DNA of 64,000 bases from Glossina fuscipes (taxonomy: Eukaryota > Arthropoda > Insecta > Diptera > Glossinidae), in the NCBI RefSeq assembly GCF_014805625.2, contig NW_023998433.1, positions 3,727,232 through 3,791,231 on the forward strand, in the 5' to 3' direction. The notes under the pieces were generated by a model. The model saw only the letters and a list, made by a program, of their open reading frames with translations. It ran no database searches and was not told the DNA's origin. This document shows positions 1 to 11,804 of the stretch, in pieces. The position numbers were made by a program, and so were the translations under genes. The first letter of the stretch is position 1. Each line of letters begins with the position of its first letter.

Positions 1-68
1 GAACTAATGTAGGGTATTTAATAGTCGACATTGCCCGACTTTAATAATCTTACTTGTTTTTTTTTTGG
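1..68 (+). repeat. 3' end of interspersed repeat family R, cut by the window edge
   Basis: The sequence reads as a short run ending in a GCCCGACTTTAATAATCTTAC-like motif followed by TTGTTTT. The same ending, with a few changes, closes the complete R copy near 12790-12850. Only the last 60 or so bases lie in this window, so the body of the copy is off the left edge. It is non-coding. Confidence 0.7.
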
Positions 69-2039
69 AAATGATTTTCAGTAATCATAAATACTTTCCA
101 CAGACATCCGTTAATGTATTAGACGAGTTAGAAATCAATATGCAAGACATTAGGCTGCATCTTCCCTGTAGAGATTCATTTGATACAAAGCTTGAGACAA
201 AGTTCGAAACTTTTAAATTTTCAAAAAAATTTTTTGCGGGTCGTCAATTTTTTTCCACTTGTTCTAAAATGTTCAAACGTTTTATTAATCCATTAAAGCA
301 AGGATTGATTTTCTGATATATTTACGGACAATAAAAAATATTCCCACGCCTTAAATAATTATTCTGTTGCCACACAAAAAAAAAAACATTTATATAGTAA
401 AAAGTTCAAAAAAGGATTGCAGTCTCTTTAAATTTCCCATGTAGTAGGAAAATCAAGTAGCTTTCATCACTTTTCGCGGAAAAATGTTTAAAGTTTTGGA
501 AATAATTTCCTAACGATATTTACAGTATACTTGGTTAAATGGAAAGCCAATGTAACAATGGCCAAATCCAAACCATTTTCAGTAACGTTGATTTTTTCAT
601 TAAAATATATTGAAAATTAAAACATATAAGCTGAGTACAAAAACACATGAATAAATTTCCGACGGATACACAGACACATAAACCTGCATGCTTAAATTGG
701 TTGAAAAAAATAATTTACAGACTGATTTTACAGGGATTACTATAATAAAAACTGCACCTAACTCAAGCCCTTCGGTATACATTCGCACAAATTTTATATA
801 CCCTTACCATAAGTGATGTAAGGCGTAAAGTTTGAACTGATTAAGTAATATAGATAATAAGGGAAATTACATATAAACAGTAAGCGATTGAGAAATTAAA
901 TGGGGATATGCAAACGGATTTTTATATTAAATATCATTATACAGTTTATAGAAGTCATGGTCAAAGCGGAAGCCATTGAAGTGGTCAAAGCGTTGATCGG
1001 TTCATTGTTAATCTGTTATTCAGAGCTTGTTCAAAGGGAAAAGCTCACCTCTATTAATATATTAATGTTGAACCATTGCATCGACTGCAATGTTTAATAC
1101 TTCAAATGTACAAAGAACATTGCCGTATTCTTTTCATTTACTTTTAACAAAAATTCTCAAATTTACAATTAATTAAAAAAAAGTCTACAAAGATTATTAA
1201 GCAAAGCTTTGTTTCTGTTTATAAATGTATGGAATTTGAGGGAACCGAAATTTGCAAAAAAAAGGAGAAAAATATTCATCTCATTTACTTCCATTAATAC
1301 AATAACTGATATATCGACAGGATTACATTTATAGCAAATTTAAATAACGGTTCATTTCGAAACTCATACGGTGATATTTATCCCGCAGTCGCACACAGCA
1401 GCTCATTTACTTGCTCTTCGTTTCGGTTGTCAGCTTAAACCATTGCTTGTCAGCCCTACAAGTTTCTGCTTATGTATTGTCGAATTCTTCTTTTTCGCAT
1501 TTAATTTAGGAAATGTGTGAAATAATTAAGCCGACAATTTATTTTCAGTTTCTATTAACCATTTTCTGCTTTAACACGATTTAAATACAATGAGAATGAG
1601 AGTATTTTGGAAAAAGCTAAAACGAATTATTTCCATGTACATCAATTAGTGCAAAAGTAGTCGAAAACAAAAATCGGAAAAAAATTCATTTAATTCATAG
1701 TGCAGCTTAAGATGATCTCGCAAACTTACAAAAAGAAAAGTAACAAACTAAATTAAGTGTTGCGTCGGATCGATCATACACATTTTGGAACTAAATTAGA
1801 CCTTAAAAACATGTACTCTATTACATTTTATAAGAGAATTGATCATTGAGTATAACACTTTAGATTAATAAAACTTTTATTACTTTGAACTCTTTTCGTT
1901 TCCATTTCTAAGCCTCTTCCAAGCTGTTAATCAACTAAATGTTATAATGATCGATTAATTGATGGGCAAATTGTAAATCAAAGTAACATAAGATGTTCTT
2001 AAAAAGGCGAAAGTTTGAGTGAAATCAACTAACAATGTA
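69..2039. other. AT-rich DNA without recognisable features
   Basis: Nearly 2 kb of low-GC sequence. Short ORFs occur (for example 65-316 and 900-1097 on +), but they have no recognisable motif and are compatible with chance. I see no repeat match to the rest of the window, no tRNA and no splice-flanked coding block. Confidence 0.5.
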
Positions 2040-5000
2040 CGCTCTTATATTGTTTGTGTGAATTTTTGTTCGTTCATTTATTATTGTTGGAGTTCTGATA
2101 TGTTTTGGCAACTCTGTGCGCGTGTTGTGCTCGTATTTTTTACTTTTTGTGTAAAAATTTTGTAATTTCATTTTCATTTTATTGCTTGATTGCTTTGTGC
2201 GGTTTTAAAGCCTAACTAATTCTAAAAGTGCTCAGACTTACTGTAATATACTTAAACTTTTCGTATTGATGTCGTTTTGGTTTTTGCGATCATCAATTAG
2301 TGCTCTCGTGAAAAGTGTCTGTCTTGTTTTTTGCGTGATGTTGCTTTCAAAGGTCTGCCTTAGCTCGTGTCATTTACAGTTTTCCTCTTTGTTCACTGTT
2401 GTAATCGTGCTAATTTCGGCGGTCATTTTTAAATACGAGACACACTTTTTTGTTTTTTCTTGCTTTACAAACTCTATTTCCTCTGTGGCTTTCTGACATG
2501 GAGTGTTTACGGGCCCTAAATCTGAATGATTCATTACTGGTTGACTTTGCGGACGTTTTTGTCGTGCGAAGTGCGCTGGTATCAACGATCATGCTGAAAA
2601 TGCAGTCCTAGATCCTTCGGAAGCGGAACATTGACTTTATTGACTCTTCAGTAGCAAAAATTTCGTGACATTGTTCGTAAAGTTTCAAAAAAATGAAAAC
2701 AATGCTCCATGAGTGTCGCTATCTAGAATACTCACCTCCTGCTCCAGCCTGTAATAAACCAACTTGTAGTGTCGCGTGCAGTACTTCACCTCCACTTTCG
2801 CCTAAAGATCACACCTCGATCCACGTTAATTGCCACTATTCTTATTTTCCTCATTGTTAACGATAAAACTTGTGAACCTGCCATTGACGAATCCGGTTAA
2901 GATTTCGAGTGCTTTGTCCTCGTCTACAAACAACATTAGCGTTTCCTCTATCGCAAACGCATCTGGTAATTTAAATGTTACAAATAAGCCGGGAAGCCCT
3001 CTTCGTGTCAACTATACTAAGATGGCAATGGTATCTCCTCCCAGTAGTGCCATTCAGGCTACTCTGTCTACATCTCCAAAGAATATTCATAAGAATAATA
3101 AATCAGCCTCTCCTCATAGCTGCTCGAGTATATCCGAATTTATATATCATCATGCTGGACAAGCCGCGCAATTTGCGCAAGAGAATGTAGTGACTCCCTC
3201 CATTTCTCCCCAACAACTTTCTGTCTGTGAATCCCGTCGTTCCTAATACAGATGACTTCTGCTTGACAGCAGTACACCCCAGAAAAGCAATATGCGTGTC
3301 AAGATTGGCGCCTGACACCTCTGAGGATAGCGGAAAAAGTTATCTTGCTGATAAGCTCCGTCCCTCAATTCAAAGTGTGTTAACATTTTCAAATTGGCTT
3401 CATATCAAAATTCAGCTATTTCTTCTTTTAAAGTGGCAGTTCCGACTGAAAGCATAAAAACTTTGTTAAATAAACAATTGTAGCCAGATGGATCCTTAGT
3501 TAAAGAAATTCGATTGTCCCCGTAACAATAATTCGGGGCTTCTTTGACTCTCAAAAAACTAAATGATTTTTCAGGTCCAGTGATTTTCGTTTACTAATAT
3601 TTTAGCAAGGAGCTTTACTGTTTGGCTTTGATTGAAGCCTGCTTAAAGCCCGATTTAGACTTGTCGGAACTTTTTAACAATTCTTTCCAGGCTTTTAGAA
3701 AGAATCGATTGGATTGCACTGGTGGTTTAATTGCTGAATCTGTTGCAGTCCCATCCTAGTCATTTGATTTTGCTACTCCTCCTGACGTTGAATTTACTGC
3801 CATTCCGGCGCAAAATTGGCAGCAAACAGTTATATGCAGCTTGTTCCTATATTCTCTCAAATACGTATATGTCCGTTTATAAGAGACATGCTGCAGTCAA
3901 TCGTGACGTGGCCGAAAAGTCTAAAGCTGCTGATATAGTCATAACGTTGGGGGAATCCAATTTGCCGCAAGTGACTTGTTGTTATAGCGATAATTCCGGC
4001 TGCATGGTCGTCACTTCAACCTCTGTTAGATCTCTTACTTTTTTCAGTGAGTTGTTTGATCATAATTTACTTCAATAGCTGTAAATCGCTATCCATCTGT
4101 TAGTTTACCTGATGATCCGTATACTCCAGCAATTTGCATTTCCTTTCATTACAGGCATGATGATCCGTTGAATTACTTTAATACGTCAAATTCAACTTCC
4201 TCAAATAAACATTATGATGTTAATAAAACCAATATGTTACTTCATCTTTTACACGTTATGCTAGAATTATCTGCTAGGAATATTGAAACCTTACTGTCAT
4301 CGTTCTATAATGTATTAAACCTCACGATTTCTGCATCCGTTCCGTTTAAGCAACCTCGCCCTCGAAGCAAATGCGCGCCATGGTTTAACAAGAGTATTAA
4401 ATTAAATTTTACAAAAAGAAAAATCTTTTTAAAAAAATTTATGAAAAGTGGTTTTGCGTATGACTATTTGGCCTATTCCGTTGTAAGGCATACATTTTAT
4501 TATTTCAAGCACCAATGTTATTGCTGATACGTTCATTACTTGTTAATTCTCAATATTTTTATAAGTTTGTCAGTTCCAAAGAAAAATCCCCATGTATCCC
4601 TCGCAAGATTCTTTCAATGGCTCCGAGTCCTCTAGTGATATTGAAACCTCAAATCTCTTTGCTGAATATATCCGACGCAATTTTTTCAACTGCTGGTTTC
4701 GATGGAACTGTTAGCTATCCGCATCTGATAAGTAACCCGGTTTCGATTCCTACCCTCGTTATTTCAGAAAACGACATTTTACGTGGGTTGAGGTCTCTAA
4801 AGTATAGTTGTGCTCCTGGGCCTGATGGCATTCCATCTTGTATGCTCAAATCATGCTCTAACGAGATTTCAAAGATTTTTAATCAGTTCTTGACGTCAGG
4901 TGTTTTCCCTTTGCGTTGGAAGAGTACTTTTCTTGTTCAGTAATGTTCAGTAATGTGGATACAGACACCACCTTGAGAACTATAGAGGCATCGCGAAGTT

Positions 5001-5160
5001 GAATGTCTTACCTAATTTATTTGAGCGCATTGTTACTCAGTATCTAGCTTTTGCTATGAAATATTATATTTCTTTATTTCAACATCGCCTTCTGAAAGGA
5101 GGATCAACTGTTATGAATCTCTTAAAGTTTACTTGCCATGTTTTCAAGGCGATGTGTATT
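2040..5160 (+). mobile_element. Decayed jockey/CR1-group LINE, 5' two thirds (copy 1a)
   Basis: A plus-strand non-LTR retrotransposon broken by many stops and frame changes. A Ser/Pro/Asn-rich gag-like stretch (2830-3246) is followed by endonuclease remains (about 3731-4170, with a GESNLP tract in place of the usual GDFNLP). Next come the charged linker typical of these ORF2 proteins (4330-4500) and then the start of the reverse transcriptase, with the diagnostic GPDGIP motif near 4820 and a YRGIAKL-type motif near 4980. It stops just after the finger region, where a family R repeat begins. The 5' limit is a guess from sequence character. The minus-strand LINE at 53.2-54.9 kb shares the YRGIAKL and LLEFTCHVF motifs and is the same family. 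The clade name rests on motif style only. Confidence 0.8.
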
Positions 5161-5196
5161 TACACCCTACACCACTTGTGGCATAGGATATATTGA
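4515..5196 (+). pseudogene. LINE reverse transcriptase fragment
   Basis: Two reading-frame blocks (4515-4943 and 4999-5196) carry the N-terminal part of a non-LTR reverse transcriptase. Visible in order are the SENDILRGLRSLK tract, the motif APGPDGIPSCMLK, a LPLRWK-like tract, then YRGIAKLNVLP and a degraded QHGFxKGRST (here QHRLLKGGST). The YADD catalytic motif and everything after it are absent. A stop near 4940 and a frame shift separate the blocks. It is inactive by truncation, and its right end overlaps the start of the neighbouring R repeat. Confidence 0.8.
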
Positions 5197-6165
5197 ATTT
5201 TTTGTGGACGTAAATAACGCGCAGAGACGATTAATAATTTGGCACCGATCTAAGTCCGTCCGTCTATTCATCTGATGTCTGCCCATGTAGTTCTGTGTTC
5301 ATGCTACAGGTCACATTTTCAGAGATATTTTCATGAAATTTGGTACACTGACATGTTTTGCGCAAGGACAAATGCTATTGGAACCACTTTCTCGCTAGAA
5401 GTGACTAAGTGATAATATTTCGTCATTCTAAACTGGTGTGAAAGCTTCGGACCGACTGGGGCAATTTTTTAAATTCCCTCTCATATAACCATTCGTACGA
5501 AAACTAAATCTTTATATCGCAAATAGGTTTAATTTCCAATATGGCATGGTGAAAATTGGTGCATAATAATAAGTTGACAAAAGATCAACCTCACCAAATT
5601 TGAACCACGCAAGTCTATTTTTTGGGCACTATCGAAGTCTCGTGAAATGTAAACCATTACACACAATCAAACCTAATTGTTAATGTTTTATGATGAAAAT
5701 TTGGTCATGATAGTAATATGACATAAAAACTAAGTGGACTAAATTTGAACCGCAAATGTTTATTTCTTGGACCCCACCCCATATAAAATTTTTCATAAAT
5801 AGTAAACCTTTCAAAAAAGATTTAATTCTTAATATTTTGTAGAGGAAGTTGCTTCATAGTAGCAAATGAACCAAAGAAATTAATATTAGGGCATTTGAGC
5901 CACATAGACCAATTTTTTAGATCCCAACTTACACAAAGATTATTATGAAAAGCAAACTCTTATATGGAGGGAATATATAATTTCTAGGTTTCTATGGGGG
6001 AAACTGAAAAATAGTGAAATTATTGGGAGATAAATTAAGCTTGCTCAATTTAGACCACATCATATGTTGCTCTGGACATCCCCAAACACATGGGTTTTCA
6101 TGAAACATACGTTTTTGGATGAGAATAATGTGTAATTTTTGGTGTCTTCATTTTTACACTATTTA
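5165..6165 (+). repeat. Interspersed repeat family R, copy A
   Basis: It begins with CTACACCACTTG followed by a GGATATATTGAATT tract and continues into a pyrimidine-rich GTCCGTCCGTCT segment near 5255. The body matches copy B at 11805-12850 along its length, allowing for divergence. It contains about four diverged internal units of roughly 145-155 bp, each with a GATGAAAATTTGGTCAT-like core (starts near 5551, 5695, 5842 and 5997) and a TTTGAACC...TTTTTTGGACCC tract. It has no coding capacity. It directly abuts and truncates LINE copy 1a, so it is probably the younger insertion. Confidence 0.75.
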
Positions 6166-6591
6166 TTAATAACATTAGGACTATTTATTAATGATACTTG
6201 AAAACATTTCAAATTTCGTTGAAAGCGACGCATAAACTGGTGATCGCGACACAGGATTCAAACAAAATGAAAGACTCTATTCATTTATTATATTTGATAA
6301 AATTATTTAATATTTATTTCTGCACATTTAATCCAAAAACAATCAGATTCAATTACAGAAAATTACAAGTATTTGCAGAAAATTCTTTCGAAAACAATAA
6401 ACAAAAAACATTGATTAAAATTTTTTAAACACTATTAAATCGCTTTTCAAACTTGAGCTTATTTAATATAGAATTTAATATAGAAGTTTATAACTTCTTA
6501 TAACAAGCTGTGATACAAATATATACATTTAAGTAAATTATTATTGCCGCAAGCAATACTCCTTATTTCTTAAATATATGCATATCATGTA

Positions 6592-6597
6592 TTTATT
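6592..6597 (-). terminator. Candidate poly(A) signal of ind
   Basis: AATAAA on the minus strand, 68 bp past the ind stop codon, in AT-rich sequence. Spacing and sequence suit a 3' end signal for a short 3' UTR. Other AT-rich hexamers lie nearby, so the real cleavage site is not settled. Confidence 0.5.
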
Positions 6598-6664
6598 ACA
6601 AATTGTTTAAAACTAAGATGTATATAAGTGAATAAATATTTTCAAAATATTTTTTAAAACTTTT

Positions 6665-7657
6665 TTAATTTTCTTGTTTAATGGAACACGGTTCTACGCA
6701 GTTACCCGAATAACAATCATTTGCAAGACGCTGTTGCGTAGGTGATTCGGCTGGGCTGGAATAATTTTGAGATGATGAAGGGCTCACTGATTCCGTATTG
6801 CTCGATCGATTAAATATGGGTGAAGCGGAATCTCCTTTTTTTTGTTTAACGCGACGATTTTGAAACCAGATTTTTACTTGTTTCTCCGAAAGACGCAGGC
6901 GATTAGCTATTCCTATGCGTCTAAGGCGAGAGAGATAAGAATTTATCGAGAACTCACGTTCCAGCTCCAATAGCTGCGAACTTGAGAAAGCTGTGCGTAT
7001 ACGTTTACTTGAATCAGCATAATCAGAAACTACGGGAGTAATGTCCATTGAAATGTTGGTCGTTCTGGGATTGGGTGTTTCCCCGATCGATGGTGAACAA
7101 GACGCTTGATTTTTGAGCGGTGAACTTCCCGGCGAACAAGATGAATTGTATTTAAATCGTTTACTAGTAATGGAATCCTCACTGTGCGAATATTCTGGAG
7201 CAGAGCTGTATAATGAAGGCGGTGTACGATAAACCGTTTCAGATTGTGGAAATATGGGCGGTAATATTGGGTCAACAGTTGGTGTGGGCACTCCGCCAGG
7301 GACGTTATTTAAAACGGAATAATATTTACGTTTATGAGAATATAAATTGTTGCAGGAATGATGTTGTTGATTATAAGACTGTGATTGGAATGCGGCGGCG
7401 GCAGCAGCAGCATCTTGTTGTTGCTGATGTTGCAAAGTTAGAGAAAACAAATAGCTGCCTACATAACCGCCCGGGTAGGATAATATAGGGAAATTGGGCA
7501 ACATAGCCGCGGCTGCAGCAGCGGCTGCTGCTTGTGCTGTCGTTGGATGAGTGACCGCAGCTCTCGCCATCCCAGGTGAGCTTAGAGTCTCTTTTTTACG
7601 ATCAAGTTTTGATATGTTATCACTTAATAATGAATCCACTAAAAATGAACGCGACAT
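6665..7657 (-). CDS. ind: Gsx-family homeodomain transcription factor, intermediate neuroblasts defective
   Basis: An uninterrupted 330-residue protein. In Drosophila, Ind is a nuclear DNA-binding protein that specifies the intermediate column of the ventral nerve cord neuroectoderm together with vnd and msh. Residues 1-11 ([11 protein letters not shown]) match the conserved N-terminus of Gsx proteins, a SNAG-like repressor motif. Two polyalanine runs (about 42-51 and 83-89) and Gln/His- and Ser/Pro-rich tracts follow. The homeodomain spans 217-276 and ends with [13 protein letters not shown]. Gln266 is homeodomain position 50, and Asn267 is position 51. The YLSRLRRI...[18 protein letters not shown] pattern marks Gsx/Ind rather than zen or a Hox protein. 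The start is fixed by the family N-terminus. Length is close to fly Ind. One oddity is Gly249 (homeodomain position 33), where relatives have Glu. No intron is needed. TATA and initiator motifs lie just upstream. Identity is confident; orthology is inferred from motifs. Confidence 0.96.
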   Translation of the reverse strand: MSRSFLVDSLLSDNISKLDRKKETLSSPGMARAAVTHPTTAQAAAAAAAAAMLPNFPILSYPGGYVGSYLFSLTLQHQQQQDAAAAAAAFQSQSYNQQHHSCNNLYSHKRKYYSVLNNVPGGVPTPTVDPILPPIFPQSETVYRTPPSLYSSAPEYSHSEDSITSKRFKYNSSCSPGSSPLKNQASCSPSIGETPNPRTTNISMDITPVVSDYADSSKRIRTAFSSSQLLELEREFSINSYLSRLRRIGIANRLRLSEKQVKIWFQNRRVKQKKGDSASPIFNRSSNTESVSPSSSQNYSSPAESPTQQRLANDCYSGNCVEPCSIKQEN

Positions 7658-7721
7658 TTTTGCTTAATGTAAAATATTTCTTCCTTCTACAAAGTTATGT
7701 TAACGATCGCAAACAAAATAT

Positions 7722-7757
7722 AACTGAGACTCTCTTGTGCAAAGGTTTGAGTTTATA
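7722..7757 (-). promoter_or_regulatory. ind: Core promoter of ind: TATA box plus initiator
   Basis: On the minus strand TATAAA (7757-7752) is followed by TCAGTT (7727-7722), a perfect match to the insect initiator consensus TCAGTY. The first T of the TATA box lies 32 bp before the initiator A at 7725, close to the normal spacing. Transcription from 7725 would give a 67-nt 5' UTR ending in a purine-rich, A-rich context before the ind ATG at 7657. This is a motif-based prediction. Confidence 0.65.
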
Positions 7758-7763
7758 TATCTA

Positions 7764-8580
7764 CCCTTCGTGTGATACTACTACTTACCTGGCATTGCCT
7801 TAAAAAAAAGACCGAGAAACTACCCTTAACTGGCTTACTGTTATCGTTAACGTTGTTAATGCTCATCGATTGTAATAGTGCAAATGCAGTCGCTTCTTAA
7901 TTTCCTACCGCAACAATTTACGATTTGAGGGTTGCTTTAACACAACAACACCAACTCGAGTCCATAGCACAAGTCCACCATTGTACAAAAGAAAAAAGAA
8001 CAACAAACCCCGAACTCTATCCCTAATGATTTTTAATTGTTATCAAAATTTATGCTCCTCCCTAAGTCATGTTATGTTAAAGGTAAAACAAAACTTGAAC
8101 AGATTAATTTAGTAAATCTTTTAATTTTTGTAAAAGCATCAAACCTATACATCAACGCATGCTATCAGACTTATTATGTTTGCATCTCAGTATTTTTTTT
8201 TTTTATCAAGTCCTGAAGAGATCTTCTCTATAACCAAATATCGGGTTATTATATGATATGATTGTAACTATGGGGCTGAAAAGCATCCAATAGATTTTTT
8301 TTTTAAATTTGATCAACATAAACCGCGAAGTTTTCGCGACACGGAATATAAAATCAAACTGAATAGCAAGAAATTCAACGCTTTGTTTCGTCATTAATAC
8401 TGAAAGTGGGCAAGATCGGTTCTCAGGTATATACATGCCGAATGAAAAAATAAAGTTGCTTATGATTAACTAGGAGGATGTTTAAAAATTCTCAACTTTT
8501 AACATCTATCGATATAGTACCGTAACGAATATGTACATTTCGCAAACCCTTACCTTTAAAGGCTTTATACCTGTCGTTAA
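7764..8580. other. Upstream flank of ind
   Basis: AT-rich non-coding DNA directly upstream of the predicted promoter. Enhancers would be expected in this area, but I cannot name binding sites with any specificity. The small ORF on minus at 8206-8436 shows no motif. Confidence 0.4.
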
Positions 8581-8589
8581 TTATGATAT

Positions 8590-9230
8590 ATACAAATCCA
8601 ATATTTTCTGTTTTATGCAACGGACCTACAAGGTCTAATAAAGTAAGGCAATCTTTTCAAAGAAAACCAAGTAAGAACATTACAATCGGCCGCTATCGGC
8701 CGCTATCGGCCGCTTTAGTAATAAGTAAGTGCACATTATTTTCCAGTAAAGTGATAATTGTCATGAAAGCCTGCATATTGGAAGGTTCGATTTTCTTTTC
8801 ACATAAAAATCTGCGTTTCGTGATAACACCTATATATGTTGAGGTTCTAAGAAAATGGACATATGTGGTCCAAAGTCATTACAGTCAATTTTTCGCTGAA
8901 ACGCTACTGTGAATTAATTTTCATCATAGAATATTAAAAATTAAGCCTTTTTCCGAATGGCTTACTAATCATGGGATATCTTATGTGGGTACGGGCCAAA
9001 AAATAGAACTATGTGGTTCCAATTGAGTCCATTTAATTTTTTTATTTAATTACTATCATAAAAAAATTTTCATCACAAAAAATGAACAGTTAGGCTTTTT
9101 GGCACATAAGGGTTTGCGTTTCATGAGACTTCCAGTAAATTTTTTATGAAAAACATCCAAATTTATTATTTTAATAACCACTCTCTCAGAAATGCTTTAA
9201 ATTTTCTCATGTTAATTACAGATAATGGAA
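8590..9230 (-). repeat. Interspersed repeat family R, truncated inverted copy C
   Basis: Read on the minus strand this segment matches the distal half of copy B. The shared blocks include TCACGAAACGCAGATTTT, a CCTTCCAATATGCAGGCTTT tract, and the GATGAAAATTTT...TAGTAATT core. It lacks the pyrimidine-rich head. Its 3' end is bordered by the short CGGCCGCTAT triplication at 8687-8716. Confidence 0.75.
8687..8716. repeat. Short tandem repeat, CGGCCGCTAT x about 3
   Basis: Two full 10-bp units plus CGGCCGCT, perfect within the run. It is strikingly GC-rich for this AT-rich surrounding and sits at the end of R copy C. Confidence 0.85.
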
Positions 9231-9527
9231 AGATATATTGATCCAAATAATAGAAAGAGTATCTAGCCGCAGATGGGACCGCATATAAATGTGATTTCAA
9301 AAAAATGTATGATAATTTGAAAGTCGACAACTTAAAGATTAGATATTTTATACTTTATCTGTTTTTTCTTTGCAAAGTAGCATTCGTTTGAGGCGTTATA
9401 GGTTTTGTTATAATGGGATCGTGTTCTTCGCATATTTAAGTTGTAGCTATCAACTAATGTTCGTTATATTGATTACGACATTAAGAAATAATGAGCACAG
9501 TTTAAGGAATAGAAAGCAGTAAGCTTC

Positions 9528-9725
9528 ACTCGGGTGAAAAAGTGGCCGAGTAGGTAAGAATCGCGACTACTCAGTGTTTGTGAGTACGAATTTCAGTGCT
9601 GTAGTGAGTGATCACTCGGTAAAGGCATACCGATTGACTGCGGCACTTTCCTCCTTTGTTCACTCCCTACTGACCGTCCCCGTGTTACACGAATCCTCCC
9701 GAGTGATTGGTTCTATTAAAATAAC
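9528..9725 (+). repeat. tRNA-derived SINE, copy 1
   Basis: The head has a perfect match to the RNA polymerase III A box (TGGCCGAGTAGG, 9543-9554) and a weak B-box-like GTACGAATTTC about 28 bp later. The body (CGGTAAAGGCATACCGATTG) and tail (CCGTGTTACACGAATCCTCC then GAGTGATTGGTT) match three other copies near 19.4, 21.2 and 28.9 kb. All four lie on the plus strand. This is a SINE rather than a tRNA gene, because a tRNA fold is not supported and the tail is shared. Confidence 0.75.
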
Positions 9726-11800
9726 TCTGAACAGACATCTTAATTAAACCTGCACGTGTATCTGAGTTCAATGTGTGCACTTAAAAAATGAATTGTTCAA
9801 TTATCAAGCAGTATATGAAAGTTAGGGGTTTTTTCTTTTTGAGCGATTTTAACTATAATGATACATTCTCTCCCTATCCCTCTCTCTTTCTGTTAGACAG
9901 CCCACAAAGCTCGCTAAAGCTCCTAATGGTGAAAAGAACCGACACAACTTTTTAAGCAGCCACCAATTCGAACAAGTTTCGATTAAAAACTTATGAACTG
10001 CATTACATATAGGGCCAGCGCAAGAAAATGATACTGTAATCAGCTTCAAAATTTTTTGGTAAAAATCCTTAGGACTATTTTCGATTATATTGACAACTAA
10101 TGCAGAAATCCCAATTTTTCACAAATTGACGAAATTTGTCTTTTACGAAGCTAACAGATATGATTGTTTCCAAATCCTTGCTAAGTCGTTTAATCCTGAT
10201 GACTTTTCCCTCACAATGTCATAGGATTTTTAGCACAATAACAATGTCCCCCTGTAAATACGCTCTATTCGATTTTTTGTCTGGTGAAATTGTCTGCATT
10301 TTTGGCGGTAAAATTTTCTTGTTAACTTTGCTTACTATGTAATCTCGTTATAGATAAATGTTTACAATAGTATTTAAGGATTTAGAAAAATATCCTTAAT
10401 TTCTATTCTTTCTCCAAGAAAAAAAAAAGTATTTCGTACGCATTGAGAAAAATATTGTCACATTCTTTACAAATAATCACTCGTGTTCAATTTATTGCAT
10501 CAATGAATAGTGTAACGAATTTCACAATATATATAAGTTGTATGTAGTTATAGGTAAAAAGGACACGCACACGCATACAGATAGATAGAGAAAAAGAGAT
10601 TTTTTGTGTCTTTGTTGTTTTTATTGTTTGTACTAATGTTATTTTAGCACATGTTAAGTGGCTTTAAAACCCTATTAATTGTGTAATTTGAACAAAAAGT
10701 CAATAAAACATTAAGAAGCAGACAAATTTGTCATGGAGGTGGGTCAGCCATTTCATCAATCTATCTCTCATTGAGTGCTACATTCACACATCATTCGTGC
10801 ACTCACTTAAAAAAGGTACTTAAAAACGTTTAATAATATTTTTTATATAAGTTTGGTCTCTTCTTATAGTTTTCTTACCTTTGATTCATTTATTCGTATA
10901 TTTTTTTCTTCTTTTTCTTCTTTTCTCAATCGATTATTGCTTACAAAGCAATTGCATTTCGGGCCAATTCTTTCAAATATTTGCTATTCGACTGTATTAC
11001 AACATCTGCCTTAGATTTTGCAAAATTTTATTCCATGCTATGAATTTTTTACAGGTTGCACGTTTGCCAGTCTCGTGCTTGACCATTTTGTGAACTAATT
11101 TCCATTTGTCCTTTTGTCTGTTTTAATTCCTTTCCTTTTTTATATTTTTTTTTCCCTAATTCTTGCCTACAAGTGTTGGCCAGTTTTTATTCGGAACTTC
11201 CGCTTTTTACAGACAATCGATATTGTATGGAAAATTTTCAATTCTTTAGAAAATACATTGTGAACACGTGTAGAATAGCTTTAAATTGATGAATTATGTT
11301 TGTATGCAAATAACCATCTAAACGATGTGTGCATGCCAAGCATTTGAAATTGAAAAAAACAAAGTGGAAGTAGAATACAATATTTTTCGAATCTCTTATT
11401 ACTAACTGGAAGAATTGAATTTTTAAAATACATCAAATATTACATCGAAAATGTTCGAATCTATGTCAACTTTCAAGATTTTTTGTATTATTCTTATCAA
11501 AATATTGAGAAACACTTCCGAACGCTATTACGAAATTCACGATTGGGTAAAGATATAGGTACATGCTTGTATCGTACCGCCTCAGAATCTCTCTTTGTTT
11601 TTCTTACACAATGATTAAGAATAATTTACATCCTTTCATAGGATCAAAGTACAATTTTCTATAGGAACAAGTAAGAAAATTGTATTCTGTTCTGACCAAA
11701 TTTTTTAACCACCGTTATGTTATAAATGATTTAAGAAAAAGGAAAAATATAAATATGCACACTCCATAACATTAGGTAGCTGTGGCTAATTTTTTTAAAT
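9726..11800. other. AT-rich intergenic DNA
   Basis: No supported gene. It contains a short CT-rich run near 9865-9895, a few T-rich tracts and small chance-like ORFs. I recognise no repeat family of this window in it. Confidence 0.45.
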
Positions 11801-11804
11801 CTAC

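Noticed and set aside
7030..7488. ORFs overlapping ind in other frames (7030-7275 minus, 7213-7488 plus)
   Set aside because: They lie inside the ind coding region, have no domain and are shadows of its repetitive codons.
6665..7657. Homeobox gene as zen/Hox3 or another Hox gene
   Set aside because: The N-terminal [11 protein letters not shown] and the homeodomain pattern YLSRLRRI...RVKQKK belong to Gsx/Ind. No hexapeptide (YPWM) motif is present.
8687..8716. CGGCCGCTAT triplication as cloning or linker artefact
   Set aside because: The unit is not a standard linker and it flanks a natural repeat copy. Kept only as a short tandem repeat.
9540..9600. A functional tRNA gene at the A box of SINE copy 1
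   Set aside because: It cannot be folded into a full cloverleaf, and the sequence continues into the tail shared by all four SINE copies.
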